64,000 nucleotides of DNA from Marinoscillum sp. 108 (GTDB lineage: Bacteria > Bacteroidota > Bacteroidia > Cytophagales > Cyclobacteriaceae): positions 2,108,001 through 2,172,000 of the forward strand of contig NZ_LR734808.1 of NCBI RefSeq assembly GCF_902506655.1, in the 5' to 3' direction. The notes below the pieces were generated by a model. The model had not been told where the DNA came from. It made no database searches and worked only from the letters and a program-made list of their open reading frames with translations. Positions within the stretch are counted from its first letter, which is position 1. Every line of letters starts with the position of its first letter. The position numbers and the translations under genes are program-made. Below, in pieces: positions 9,411 to 17,308 of the stretch.

Positions 9411-9946
9411 TTGTTTCGAGTTCGTTCGATCCAGTAGACTGAGTAAGCGATCCAACATATCACTGCAAAGATTCCAAATGTTGCCATCTGATTCTTTTTG
9501 TAGTTCAGCATCCATTCAAGTTTGAAAAGAGTTGTGTTGTTAGAGTCAATCTGAAATATGTCGTTCCCTCTTCCCCAAGTTAGGAAAGCTTGTGTTCTGT
9601 TCCGTTTGTAGAGAGTTACCACATCCCCTTCACTAACTTGGTTCAAAAGTTCGTCAAATTTGAACTTGAATTCCTCGTGTAGTCGGTAGAGTTCTGATCC
9701 CGTGTCCAAACGAATCATCAATGGATGATATGTTCCTCCAGATTGACTAATTGACTTTTCTGGTACTATGTCGATATAAGTTATTCGACCCTCAAGAGGA
9801 GTTAAGTCGTTAAGTTGGAAGTTCGTCATATAAAGGTGTCCCAAGAATCCCCAGGTAAAGAATATTCCAGCAGTCGGCACGATGAATCGATTTAAGAAGC
9901 TCTTCTTTCCAAATTCGTTCCGTAAATATTTGAGCCAATTGATCAT
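9350..9946 (-). CDS. Membrane protein with DUF3592-like architecture
   Basis: 198 residues from ATG 9946 (MINWLKYLR). One hydrophobic segment lies near the N-terminus (about 28-43) and another near the C-terminus (about 155-172), with a beta-rich soluble loop between them. This layout resembles DUF3592-type envelope proteins, but the match is weak. The reading frame extends upstream to 10132, but that part is translated junction element. The C-terminal tail SCPPPPKSKYDR is encoded by the type A element; an almost identical tail ends the unrelated protein at 43358. Function unknown. Confidence 0.6.
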   Translation of the reverse strand: MINWLKYLRNEFGKKSFLNRFIVPTAGIFFTWGFLGHLYMTNFQLNDLTPLEGRITYIDIVPEKSISQSGGTYHPLMIRLDTGSELYRLHEEFKFKFDELLNQVSEGDVVTLYKRNRTQAFLTWGRGNDIFQIDSNNTTLFKLEWMLNYKKNQMATFGIFAVICWIAYSVYWIERTRNKKVAAKSRSCPPPPKSKYDR

Positions 9947-9966
9947 TTCTTGAGTTACGCTGGTTG

Positions 9967-10178
9967 CCGCTAACCAGCTATCCGCCGTGTGTCCGGAGCT
10001 GATAGAAAGCAGAAAGGTAGCGAATCTGCCCAACCACCACAATGGCATCCACGAAGAAATGCGTTTTGCAAGTCTAAGGGCAGAAAGAATGAAGGTGGGA
10101 CGGCCGAGTTTTGATGAACTTTCAGAAAGCACTCCCGATAGCTATCGAGAGGCACCTGGCGGATGAGCATCTGTGAGG
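9967..10178. repeat. Junction element, type C (large imperfect hairpin)
   Basis: Left arm taaccagctatccgcc and right arm ggcggatgagcatctg are complementary over most of their length, with ctgatagaaagc and ctttcagaaagc motifs inside. It occupies the whole spacer between two minus-strand genes and resembles the elements at 43984 and 50427 at its left end. Confidence 0.6.
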
Positions 10179-10184
10179 AGCTTT

Positions 10185-11150
10185 TTAGTTCAGCCCTTTT
10201 TCTCCTATTCTGTCAAAAATCCAGTTAAATGCGTCGTTGACGATTTCTTCAGTTTTTAGTTTAGATGTGTTGATTCGCCAGATAAAGTTGAAATCCTCAT
10301 CAACGTCTAAAGCAAATGTCTGGGCCTTATTTTCTTGAGGTTCATTCCCAGGGTAGAATATCGCCTGATTATTAGAAGTGAAATGTCCCTTCCAATACTT
10401 AACCCATAATTTAGCATCTGATGTTGAATTGCTATAAGCTATCACCCAATAAAAACTACAACTAAAACCATTCGACCTAAATACAAAAGATGGTTGATTT
10501 GGGTCTTCCTCAGTTCCAAAGTTCACACCTTTTTCCCTAAGCTGATGCAATCTTTGTTTGATCAGGTCAAACATTCTTAGAACTTCCTCTTCGGATTTCT
10601 CAACAGCTTCAGTCGATTCAAGAAAGCTTTGACGTTTTCTTTCAAAGTCTCTTTTTGTTTTTAGCCTTTCAACTCTCTCTAACGTTTCGTCAAATGGATT
10701 CTTCGATTCTTGCTTTCCTGAGGGTTCTTCCTCGGATTCAAGATCAGACACTAAATCTCTAAATGCTTTTAAAAAGTTAGTATTCTCGATTTCCTTTTCA
10801 TCCTGAGATTCATAACTATATGGGAGGTCAACTTGCTTATGTATGAATCCCTTTAACGACTTGATAATCTGATGTTCAACAATTGGTTTTACACTTTTCT
10901 TTATCGCTATTGAATAACCGATTTCTTGATTAATCCACTGAGTTGAGATTGACTTAGCAGTTAAGATTGGGATGATTACAAAACTACTTTCTATTCCATC
11001 AGTCACCTTTTTCACCAGAGGTTTAAGAGCTTCTCGGTTTGAAGCAATAACAAGTGGTTCGAAGGTGTTATGATTTTCCAATTCGGATATAATCAGTTCA
11101 ATTTTTTCTTTGTCGAAATCAGAATAACTAATGAAGAGTTTCTTTCTCAT
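10185..11150 (-). CDS. TIR-domain protein with unknown C-terminal domain
   Basis: A 321-residue protein starting at ATG 11150 (MRKKLFISYSDFDKEKI). The first 125 residues form a TIR-like domain: the KLFISYS strand, the FVIIPILTAKSISTQW segment, and E76 in WINQEIGYSIAI at the position of the catalytic glutamate of NAD-cleaving TIR domains. A charged linker (about 140-200) leads to a C-terminal domain of about 110 residues with SFVFRSNGFSCSFYW, which I do not recognise. Bacterial TIR effectors often deplete NAD or make cyclic ADP-ribose signals in anti-phage defence, usually triggered by a fused or neighbouring sensor. Here the sensor would be the C-terminal domain, since no partner gene is adjacent. 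The activity is inferred. Confidence 0.75.
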   Translation of the reverse strand: MRKKLFISYSDFDKEKIELIISELENHNTFEPLVIASNREALKPLVKKVTDGIESSFVIIPILTAKSISTQWINQEIGYSIAIKKSVKPIVEHQIIKSLKGFIHKQVDLPYSYESQDEKEIENTNFLKAFRDLVSDLESEEEPSGKQESKNPFDETLERVERLKTKRDFERKRQSFLESTEAVEKSEEEVLRMFDLIKQRLHQLREKGVNFGTEEDPNQPSFVFRSNGFSCSFYWVIAYSNSTSDAKLWVKYWKGHFTSNNQAIFYPGNEPQENKAQTFALDVDEDFNFIWRINTSKLKTEEIVNDAFNWIFDRIGEKGLN

Positions 11151-11164
11151 TGCAGATAATTGTC

Positions 11165-11380
11165 TTAACAACCGACCAACAACCCCCTGGCTGCCAGCCG
11201 CCTTCTACCAAATCTAACAGTTTTTCAATCCTGAACAAACCATTGCTGGCCATAGAGGCATACATCCAGGATGCCTGGCACGCTAAATTGTCGGCCACCT
11301 CAATAAAGGCAAGGGGAGACTACTGATCGTATTTAGATTTTGGAGGGGGTGGGCAGCTACGGCTGTTACCCACCTGTTAT
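11165..11380. repeat. Junction element, type A (full-length copy)
   Basis: About 215 bp. It begins taacaaccgaccaacaaccc, continues with ctggctgccagccg, the core accaaatctaacagtttttc and gaacaaaccattgctggcca, then tttggagggggtgggcagct and ends ggctgttacccacctgttat. The ends taacaacc and ggtaacag (minus strand) are similar inverted sequences. Confidence 0.75.
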
Positions 11381-12627
11381 TTTGCCTTTCTAGGGAAGAA
11401 AATCTGCTGACCAAATGCAATTCTTAAATGATAAATTGCCCCGTTAAATGTCGATACCTTCTTTTCAAAGGTTGGGTTTTGGTAAAAGAGGTTGATGCGT
11501 ATAAAGTTTCTGAGTTCACTACTCTTAGATTTGATGGAGTAAATAGGCTTATTTTTTGGTTCCCATTTATAATCAACTCCGATACCGTATGTCAAATCAT
11601 TAGTTGATGTAATATTCTCCATATTTTCAAATCTATCAGTTCCAGGTGGAACTATTCCAAAACCACGGAATCCACCTTTTAAAGAGATATTCACTCGTTC
11701 GGTTCGTAAAACATTTACTCCAAGTAAAACCTCACCCATCCCCAGTCCAGTATTAGTGTCTTTTTTCCACAATGTATCAGCCTCAAATTCTTTTTGAACT
11801 TTTTGACCGATTCCATACCCAAAGCCAAGTGAAAATGTTAGGAATTTGTATTTTCCTTCCAGGGCTCCATTAATAGGAATTGAAAATGAAAAATGGTTGT
11901 TTAGACCTTCAGTTGGTATATACACTCCAGTGCTTAACATTGAAGCAAAACCAATATCACTTGTTGTATAGTTTAGTCCTTTAATTTCATCGGTAAAGCC
12001 GGTGTATATTGAGTTTGGATAATTCCTCCTGAATAACTCAACTTGACTGAATAGGGCTTCAAAAATACTATTCTGATTGATGTCTTGAAGTGCAAGTTGA
12101 TAGGTTAAGTATATTTCTAAGATATGTTTTTGCTCATCATTAAATTGGTTTATCTCAGATGTAATCACACCTTCCTTAGCAATTAATATCTTGGAAAAAT
12201 CTTCATAAAGGTTGTCGTCATAGAAATAGGTAATTACGCCTTCATTTTTTGGGTGTCTATAGCCCCATTTATTAATTTCTGGATATTGAATTAGTTGATC
12301 CAATATGATTTGGTAATTACCAGCCACCAAATTTCCAATCTCAAATTCCGGATTGCTAAAAATGAGATATTCTTCATTATTAATGTTCGCTGTATTTACT
12401 TCAAGGAGTTGTAAAAACCGTGCAACTGAATCTGCTAGCAAAGCTTTGGAAGTCTCTAATCTATATCCCCTAATTATTGATTTTATGAAGTTTACTTTTA
12501 CATCATCATTTTCGATTGAAAGACTAACATTGTCACCGTTAATTATTTTTTTGTTGTAATCTATTTGTGAGTAGCAAATAGTGATGTAAAAAATCCAAAT
12601 AACTGTTAGTACTGTTCTTATTCTCAT
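11377..12627 (-). CDS. Exported protein with probable C-terminal beta-barrel, unknown function
   Basis: 416 residues with an N-terminal signal peptide ending ITICYSQ. The first half is alpha/beta with no recognised domain. The second half (about 225-416) alternates Gly- and aromatic-rich strands such as FLTFSLGFGYGIG and SLKGGFRGFGIV and ends with LRIAFGQQIFF, as in outer-membrane beta-barrel proteins. An outer-membrane location is likely. It is bounded by a junction element on each side. I cannot assign a function. Confidence 0.65.
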   Translation of the reverse strand: MRIRTVLTVIWIFYITICYSQIDYNKKIINGDNVSLSIENDDVKVNFIKSIIRGYRLETSKALLADSVARFLQLLEVNTANINNEEYLIFSNPEFEIGNLVAGNYQIILDQLIQYPEINKWGYRHPKNEGVITYFYDDNLYEDFSKILIAKEGVITSEINQFNDEQKHILEIYLTYQLALQDINQNSIFEALFSQVELFRRNYPNSIYTGFTDEIKGLNYTTSDIGFASMLSTGVYIPTEGLNNHFSFSIPINGALEGKYKFLTFSLGFGYGIGQKVQKEFEADTLWKKDTNTGLGMGEVLLGVNVLRTERVNISLKGGFRGFGIVPPGTDRFENMENITSTNDLTYGIGVDYKWEPKNKPIYSIKSKSSELRNFIRINLFYQNPTFEKKVSTFNGAIYHLRIAFGQQIFFPRKAK

Positions 12628-12668
12628 CTAAATTTAATTCGAAACGTACGTTTCTGTAGCAAAAATAG

Positions 12669-12908
12669 TGGGTAACGCCCAAATATGGCGCTGTGGCCTC
12701 CGAGCTTTATTAATACTGATAAAAGTAGCTTATCTGCCGGTGCATTCAAAGTATCAAGTACGCACTGCGCCAACACAATTTAAAAATCTCCCACGAGCAG
12801 AAGATTGTAGAAAAGCTCAGAGTTTCTTGGCGGCAGATAAGCGGGATGTTTTGCAGGCTCTTTACAAAACGCAGTGAAGCACATGACACATACATGATGT
12901 TAGTGCCA
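12669..12908. repeat. Junction element, different family (about 240 bp)
   Basis: Begins gggtaacgcccaaatatggc and ends catgatgttagtgcc. The ends are similar in inverted orientation (ggtaac... versus ggcactaac... on the other strand). The interior differs from types A to C. It fills the spacer between two minus-strand genes; the plus-strand open frame inside it is not convincing. Confidence 0.5.
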
Positions 12909-12937
12909 GTTGCATTGAATAATTGCTTCTATTATTA

Positions 12938-13558
12938 CTAGTTATTGTTTGATTCAATAGAGGTTATCTTGCCTTCATCAATCAGCAATTTCATTTTATC
13001 AATTGTCATTTCCTCCAACAACACAATCTTTTTAATATCGGTAGAACTGAATCCCATTGCTTTAAGATTTTTAATCTGAAGGTTTACTCGTTTTTGCTGC
13101 TTTATCTTGATTTCCTCTTTAGCTAGTTTATTCGGGAAATAGTACATAAATACCTCCTTCAGATGTCCAACCACACCAGACAGTCCAGTGAAATCTGTGA
13201 ACCCTGGAGAAGAAAATCTAATTGAAGTAACTGACAAGCCTGAGTCAACCTTACTCGTTGACGTAATAAATGATTGATTTCCATCTTGGAAGATTCCTTC
13301 TTCGTGATAAAAACTGCTTATCAATGATTTGGTTGCTAAGAAATGAAATAACGGAGTATGTTGTTGTTTGGCGTAATAGGTCTTGTTCTTCTTTTTGTTC
13401 TTTACCAATTCACAACCTTCAAAATAAAATAAATATAAACTGTAGAGGCTTTCAAATGATCTAAAAAAGGTAGCGAATTCATTGGCTGACCAGGTTTTGT
13501 CAATATTGACTCTTATACTTGCCTGCTTCCCAACCTGCTTTTTAATTGTTTTTACCAT
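12938..13558 (-). CDS. Hypothetical protein, 206 residues
   Basis: A soluble protein without signal peptide. The N-terminus is basic (MVKTIKKQVGKQ), the middle contains SIRFSSPGFTDFTGLSGVVG, and the C-terminal third is Lys-rich and helical (KEEIKIKQQKRVNLQIKNLK), suggesting a coiled coil. I do not recognise the family. The SPGFTDFTGL-type motif with a following helix occurs in uncharacterised proteins of accessory regions. Base composition is AT-rich compared with the sigma-factor operon to its right. Confidence 0.6.
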   Translation of the reverse strand: MVKTIKKQVGKQASIRVNIDKTWSANEFATFFRSFESLYSLYLFYFEGCELVKNKKKNKTYYAKQQHTPLFHFLATKSLISSFYHEEGIFQDGNQSFITSTSKVDSGLSVTSIRFSSPGFTDFTGLSGVVGHLKEVFMYYFPNKLAKEEIKIKQQKRVNLQIKNLKAMGFSSTDIKKIVLLEEMTIDKMKLLIDEGKITSIESNNN

Positions 13559-13692
13559 GCATTAATCATTTAGATTTATAAGGTGCAACGAGGTGAAATC
13601 TAGAATATAGAATACTTAGTCCAAGCATAGCAAAAATTCCCGCAAGGTGTTTCATTTCTACTTTCGTTATTCTTCTCTCTTATTGAAATTGT

Positions 13693-14015
13693 AGCTAACA
13701 ACCGACCAACAACCCCCTTGGCTGCCCTCCGCCTTCTACCAAATCTAGCAGTTTTTCTATCCTGAACAAACCATTATCGGCTATAGGGATGTATGTTCAT
13801 CTGGAAGGTGCGTAACTCGTCATCTGCGTCTCACTGGTTGGAGACCACTCCGAGAAGGGCACGAAATGGATACTTAACCATTATTGCTAAAAAGATTCCG
13901 GTCTTCTTCGTACCTCAGAAACCGGAATGACGTTCTCTTCCCGTTACGTCATTCCGGTTTTGGACTAGCGCAGCGAGGGACAAATACCGGAATCTTCTGG
14001 TTAATTGGAGCCCTG
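13693..14015. repeat. Composite junction element, type A core with nested REP (second copy)
   Basis: Starts gctaacaaccgaccaacaac and has the core ccaaatctagcagtttttct, gaacaaaccattatcggcta, then the cgtaactcgtcatctgcgtc segment and the palindromic REP at 13893-14006. From the core onward it is nearly identical to 8437-8720. Confidence 0.75.
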
Positions 14016-14091
14016 ATTTTAGTCAACGAAGGTTCTAAGCCTATTTTATTTTTGATTCTCCCTCTGTATGGTTCTTTATATTTGTGACTGA

Positions 14092-14253
14092 CTCAGTAAA
14101 CGCTCCTCCTACCCGTCAGAGCCGGAGCGAAGCAGACTACTCGCCGATGCATACAACAAAGGGGTAAAAAGGGTACTGGAGGCGGTGACGAACCATGAGT
14201 TGGAACCCCGGCCCTACTCTATTTTAGAAATGATTGACCAAAACTGGTTATAA
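14092..14253 (+). pseudogene. Coding-like 3' remnant upstream of the sigma factor
   Basis: A plus-strand frame reads SEPERSRLLADAYNKGVKR and continues VLEAVTNHELEPRPYSILEM up to a stop at 14251. It has the codon use and composition of a real C-terminal helix, but a stop at 14089 and the repeat element cut off everything before it. I do not recognise the family. It is probably the tail of a chromosomal gene cut by the arrival of the cassette-like block. Confidence 0.45.
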
Positions 14254-14263
14254 TTAAGCTGGA

Positions 14264-14866
14264 ATGATGGATGAAAATAGCTGTTTACAGGCCATAGCGC
14301 AAGGTAGCGAGGAAGCTTTGGAGCAGCTGTACCATCAGTATGCCGACCGGGTGTACAATACCCTCATCAGCTACACCAAAAATGCCGAAGACGCTGAAGA
14401 ACTCCTGCAAGACGTCTTTGTAACCATTTACAACACCGCCTCAGGCTTCCAGTACCAGTCATCTGTCAGCACCTGGATCTATCGCATCGCTGTGAATAAA
14501 TCCCTGGATTTTCTCCGAAAAAAGAATAGTCAAAAGCGTTCAGGCATCTTCACTTCACTGTATGTGAAAGACTCTGCGGAGCTCAAACATGAATCTGCCG
14601 ATTTTGTACACCCCGGAGTGCAGCTGGAAAACCAGGAAGACGCCCGCCTGCTTTTTCGGGCCATCGATACCCTTTCGGACAACCAAAAGACGGCTTACCT
14701 CCTCACGCAGGTGGAAGGGCTCCCGCAAAAGGAAGCAGCAGAAATCATGAACCAAAGCCCAAAGGCCGTGGAGTCTCTGGTGCAGCGGGCCAAGGCGAAT
14801 TTGAAACAGGAATTAGAAAAATATTTCCCCGAACGAGGGAAATCAAAAAATAGTACGTCGAAATGA
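14264..14866 (+). CDS. ECF-type RNA polymerase sigma factor
   Basis: A 200-residue sigma-70-family factor of the extracytoplasmic-function group. Region 2 covers about 22-90 (YHQYADRVYNTLISYTKNAE, EELLQDVFVTIY) and region 4 about 140-190 (LSDNQKTAYLLTQVEGLPQK followed by the recognition helix PKAVESLVQRAKANLK). It should direct core polymerase to a small regulon, probably including its own operon. The stop overlaps the start of the next gene by four bases (ATGA), indicating translational coupling with the membrane protein that may serve as anti-sigma factor. An alternative start is the next ATG codon. Confidence 0.93.
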   Translation: MMDENSCLQAIAQGSEEALEQLYHQYADRVYNTLISYTKNAEDAEELLQDVFVTIYNTASGFQYQSSVSTWIYRIAVNKSLDFLRKKNSQKRSGIFTSLYVKDSAELKHESADFVHPGVQLENQEDARLLFRAIDTLSDNQKTAYLLTQVEGLPQKEAAEIMNQSPKAVESLVQRAKANLKQELEKYFPERGKSKNSTSK

Positions 14867-15168
14867 ACATGGAACGAAAAAATCGCATCGAGGAGGTGAT
14901 GGCTAGCCTGGAGGGCATTCAAAAAGCGAAGGCGCCCCGCGATGGCTTTGCCAAAATCCAGCAAAAGCTGGCCGATCAGCGTCGGGAACAACCCACCCTC
15001 AGCAAGCCTGATTATGGCTGGATGAAAGTGGCTGCGGTGATCGCTTTGGTAGTCTGCTCAAACGCTTGGGCCGTTTCCAACTATTGGGGAGCTGACCGGG
15101 CCACTTCCGCGGATGCCAGCGCCTACCCACAGCTAGTAACTGATTTTAACCTGTACGAAAATGAATAG
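14863..15168 (+). CDS. Small single-pass membrane protein, candidate anti-sigma factor
   Basis: 101 residues. The cytoplasmic N-terminal part (about 1-52) is charged and is followed by one membrane helix (about 53-70, KVAAVIALVVCSNAWAV) and a short external tail. Position (4-bp overlap with the sigma gene) and topology fit an anti-sigma or sigma-regulatory protein, but no zinc-binding HxxxCxxC motif of the ZAS type is present. The assignment rests on context. Confidence 0.7.
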   Translation: MNMERKNRIEEVMASLEGIQKAKAPRDGFAKIQQKLADQRREQPTLSKPDYGWMKVAAVIALVVCSNAWAVSNYWGADRATSADASAYPQLVTDFNLYENE

Positions 15169-15631
15169 CAAAATCTATAAAATCGGATTCTTCATCCTTT
15201 TGATCATCAACATAGGACTGGTGGTCCTCTTTGTATTGGGCCCAAAGCCCCCACGCCCCGAAAGCGGGATTAAGAACGAAATCAGCCGCGAGCTGGGTTT
15301 CACTGACGAGCAGCAAGCAGCCTTTGAGCAAATGGCCATGAACCATCGGGAAGCCATCCGCAAGCTGGATCAGCAGGAGCGACAACTGTTGGGGTCTTTT
15401 TTCAATCAACTGTCACAGCCACAGCCCAATGAACCCAATGAAGAACTTCTCCAGGAAATCATGCAGCTGGAAAAAGACAAGATCATGATCACCTACAACC
15501 ACTTTGAAGAATTGAAAGATCTATGCAGCGAGGAGCAGCGAATCAGGTTTGACAGGGTGATTCAGCGAATCCTTCCTGCTCTGACCAATTCATCTGAGCG
15601 GCCCATGAAGCCCCAGAGGCCGCCACTCTGA
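15161..15631 (+). CDS. Spy/CpxP-like periplasmic stress protein
   Basis: 156 residues with an N-terminal membrane helix or signal anchor (about 8-27) and a helical periplasmic part: LGFTDEQQAAFEQMAMNHRE, the EELLQEIMQLEKDKIMITY helix and a C-terminal ICSEEQ-like stretch LCSEEQRIRFDRVIQRIL. This is the pattern of the Spy/CpxP/CnrX heavy-metal and envelope-stress sensor family. It overlaps the previous gene by eight bases, so the three genes form one operon in which this protein could sense envelope stress for the sigma/anti-sigma pair. Confidence 0.82.
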   Translation: MNSKIYKIGFFILLIINIGLVVLFVLGPKPPRPESGIKNEISRELGFTDEQQAAFEQMAMNHREAIRKLDQQERQLLGSFFNQLSQPQPNEPNEELLQEIMQLEKDKIMITYNHFEELKDLCSEEQRIRFDRVIQRILPALTNSSERPMKPQRPPL

Positions 15632-15690
15632 TCCTTGTCTTGCAAAGACCCACCTGATCGCCGATATCAAAACACTAAAATCCAGTACTT

Positions 15691-15718
15691 AGGCGCTCTC
15701 CTCGAATCGCCTTTTTTT
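15691..15718 (+). terminator. Possible intrinsic terminator after the sigma operon
   Basis: A short aggcg/cgcct stem with a 12-base loop followed by seven T residues, 60 bp after the Spy/CpxP-like gene. The stem is weak. Confidence 0.45.
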
Positions 15719-15800
15719 GTAGCATGTGCGTGCCCCGAGGGAATTGGCTCGAAGCTTCGTCTAAACTCCAAACACAGAAAAACTGACACTAAATTTTTCA

Positions 15801-17192
15801 ATGATGAAGAAAATACTTCTGCCCATAATCCTTCTTATCTCTTTCATGGCATGCGAACAAGAGCGTATTGGAACTTCAGAAGATGATAACGAAGACATCA
15901 TCTTTGATGACACTGATTTTGAAGCTACAGACTGGACCACCGATACCCACAGCAACGATGTGGATCCAAATTTTGAAGAGGTTTTTGATGACAATGCCGT
16001 CAAACGACTTGACCTGGTGATTACCGCTGATCGTTGGGAGACCATGCTGGACGACATGACCAGCCTGTATGGAACTTTTGGAGTGGGCAGGGGTGGAAAT
16101 TCGTTTTCAGATGAAAATCCTGTTTTTGTCCCCGCAGAGGTGTTTTATGAAGGCACCCAATGGTACAAAGTAGGTGTTCGCTTCAAAGGCAACTCCAGTC
16201 TGGCATCTACCTGGAAGTCCGGCAATATGAAGTTGTCATTCAAACTTGACTTTGACGAGTTTGAAGATGACTATCCACAAATCAAGAATCAGCGATTTTA
16301 TGGATTCAAGAAGCTAAGTCTCAAAAACAACTACAACGACAAGTCCATGCTGCGGGAGAAAGTGGCAGGTGATATTTTCAGAAACGCCGGACTGGTGGGT
16401 TCACATACTGCATTTTATACACTCTATGTAGACCATGGAGAGGGCCCGGTGTACTTCGGACTGTACACCCTGGTGGAAGAAGTAGATGATACGGTCATTG
16501 ATACCCAATTTGCCAATAATGACGGCAACCTCTACCAGCCTGATGGTGATGGCGCCAGCTTTGCCTCAGGTACATTCAGTGAGTCCGTTTTTGGGAAGGA
16601 AACCAATGAAGATGCTGCCGACTGGTCGGATATACAGAACCTGTTTACAGCACTACATGCCGACAACAGAACGAGCAATGCAGCGGCATGGCGTACCAGC
16701 CTGGAGTCTGTTTTGGATACCGATGTATTCTTAAAGTACCTAGCGGTGAATACCGTCATACAAAACTGGGATACCTATGGAAGGATGACCCACAACTACT
16801 TTTTGTACAACAATCCTGAAACCAATCTGCTCACCTGGATTCCCTGGGATAACAATGAGGCCTTGCAAACCGGCAATATGGGTGGATCACTACCCCTTAA
16901 TTTTTCAGGGCTGTCTTCCGCTCAGTGGCCGTTGATCGGATATCTGTATGCCGATGCCACCTACAAAGCACAGTATGACACCTATGTGGAAGAGGTCATC
17001 AATGGGGTATTTAACCCCAGCGACATGCAGGCTACCTATACCACCTACGCTACTTTGGTAGAACCATATGCTACTTCGGAAATTCGCGGGTATTCATTTC
17101 TGAACAGCAGTTCCGATTTTCAATCGGCCGTGAATACATTGAAAACACATGTAACGCAGCGATCGGCAGCCGTGGCAGCCTACCTGGACTGA
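15801..17192 (+). CDS. CotH-kinase-family lipoprotein
   Basis: 463 residues. A lipoprotein signal ends in FMAC (C18). The remainder is a CotH-type atypical kinase domain: the early strand VKRLDLVITADRWETMLDDM, the WYKVGVRFKGNSSL motif, KKLSLKNNYNDKSMLREKVA, and the late LLTWIPWDNNEALQ carrying the conserved Asp of the family. CotH proteins phosphorylate secreted proteins (spore coat in Bacillus) or are found in cellulosome-like systems; the bacterial lipoprotein forms are mostly uncharacterised. The next gene is a lamin-tail-domain lipoprotein, a pairing often seen in Bacteroidota surface proteins. Confidence 0.88.
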   Translation: MMKKILLPIILLISFMACEQERIGTSEDDNEDIIFDDTDFEATDWTTDTHSNDVDPNFEEVFDDNAVKRLDLVITADRWETMLDDMTSLYGTFGVGRGGNSFSDENPVFVPAEVFYEGTQWYKVGVRFKGNSSLASTWKSGNMKLSFKLDFDEFEDDYPQIKNQRFYGFKKLSLKNNYNDKSMLREKVAGDIFRNAGLVGSHTAFYTLYVDHGEGPVYFGLYTLVEEVDDTVIDTQFANNDGNLYQPDGDGASFASGTFSESVFGKETNEDAADWSDIQNLFTALHADNRTSNAAAWRTSLESVLDTDVFLKYLAVNTVIQNWDTYGRMTHNYFLYNNPETNLLTWIPWDNNEALQTGNMGGSLPLNFSGLSSAQWPLIGYLYADATYKAQYDTYVEEVINGVFNPSDMQATYTTYATLVEPYATSEIRGYSFLNSSSDFQSAVNTLKTHVTQRSAAVAAYLD

Positions 17193-17308
17193 TGGCTAAA
17201 GGAGAGGTATTTTTCAATATAAATCCTTAACCCAAGTAGTCAATCCTGTAATTTGCCTTTTCGTCAGTATATTTCGACTTATTTCAATCTTTTACCTTCA
17301 TCAAATCC

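Noticed and set aside
9947-10132. N-terminal extension of the membrane protein at 9350
   Set aside because: The extra 62 residues come from a hairpin junction element, and a good ATG at 9946 starts a natural protein.
12668-12877. Plus-strand ORF of 69 codons within the 12.7-kb spacer
   Set aside because: It lies inside a junction element with inverted ends, has no family resemblance and opposes all neighbouring genes.
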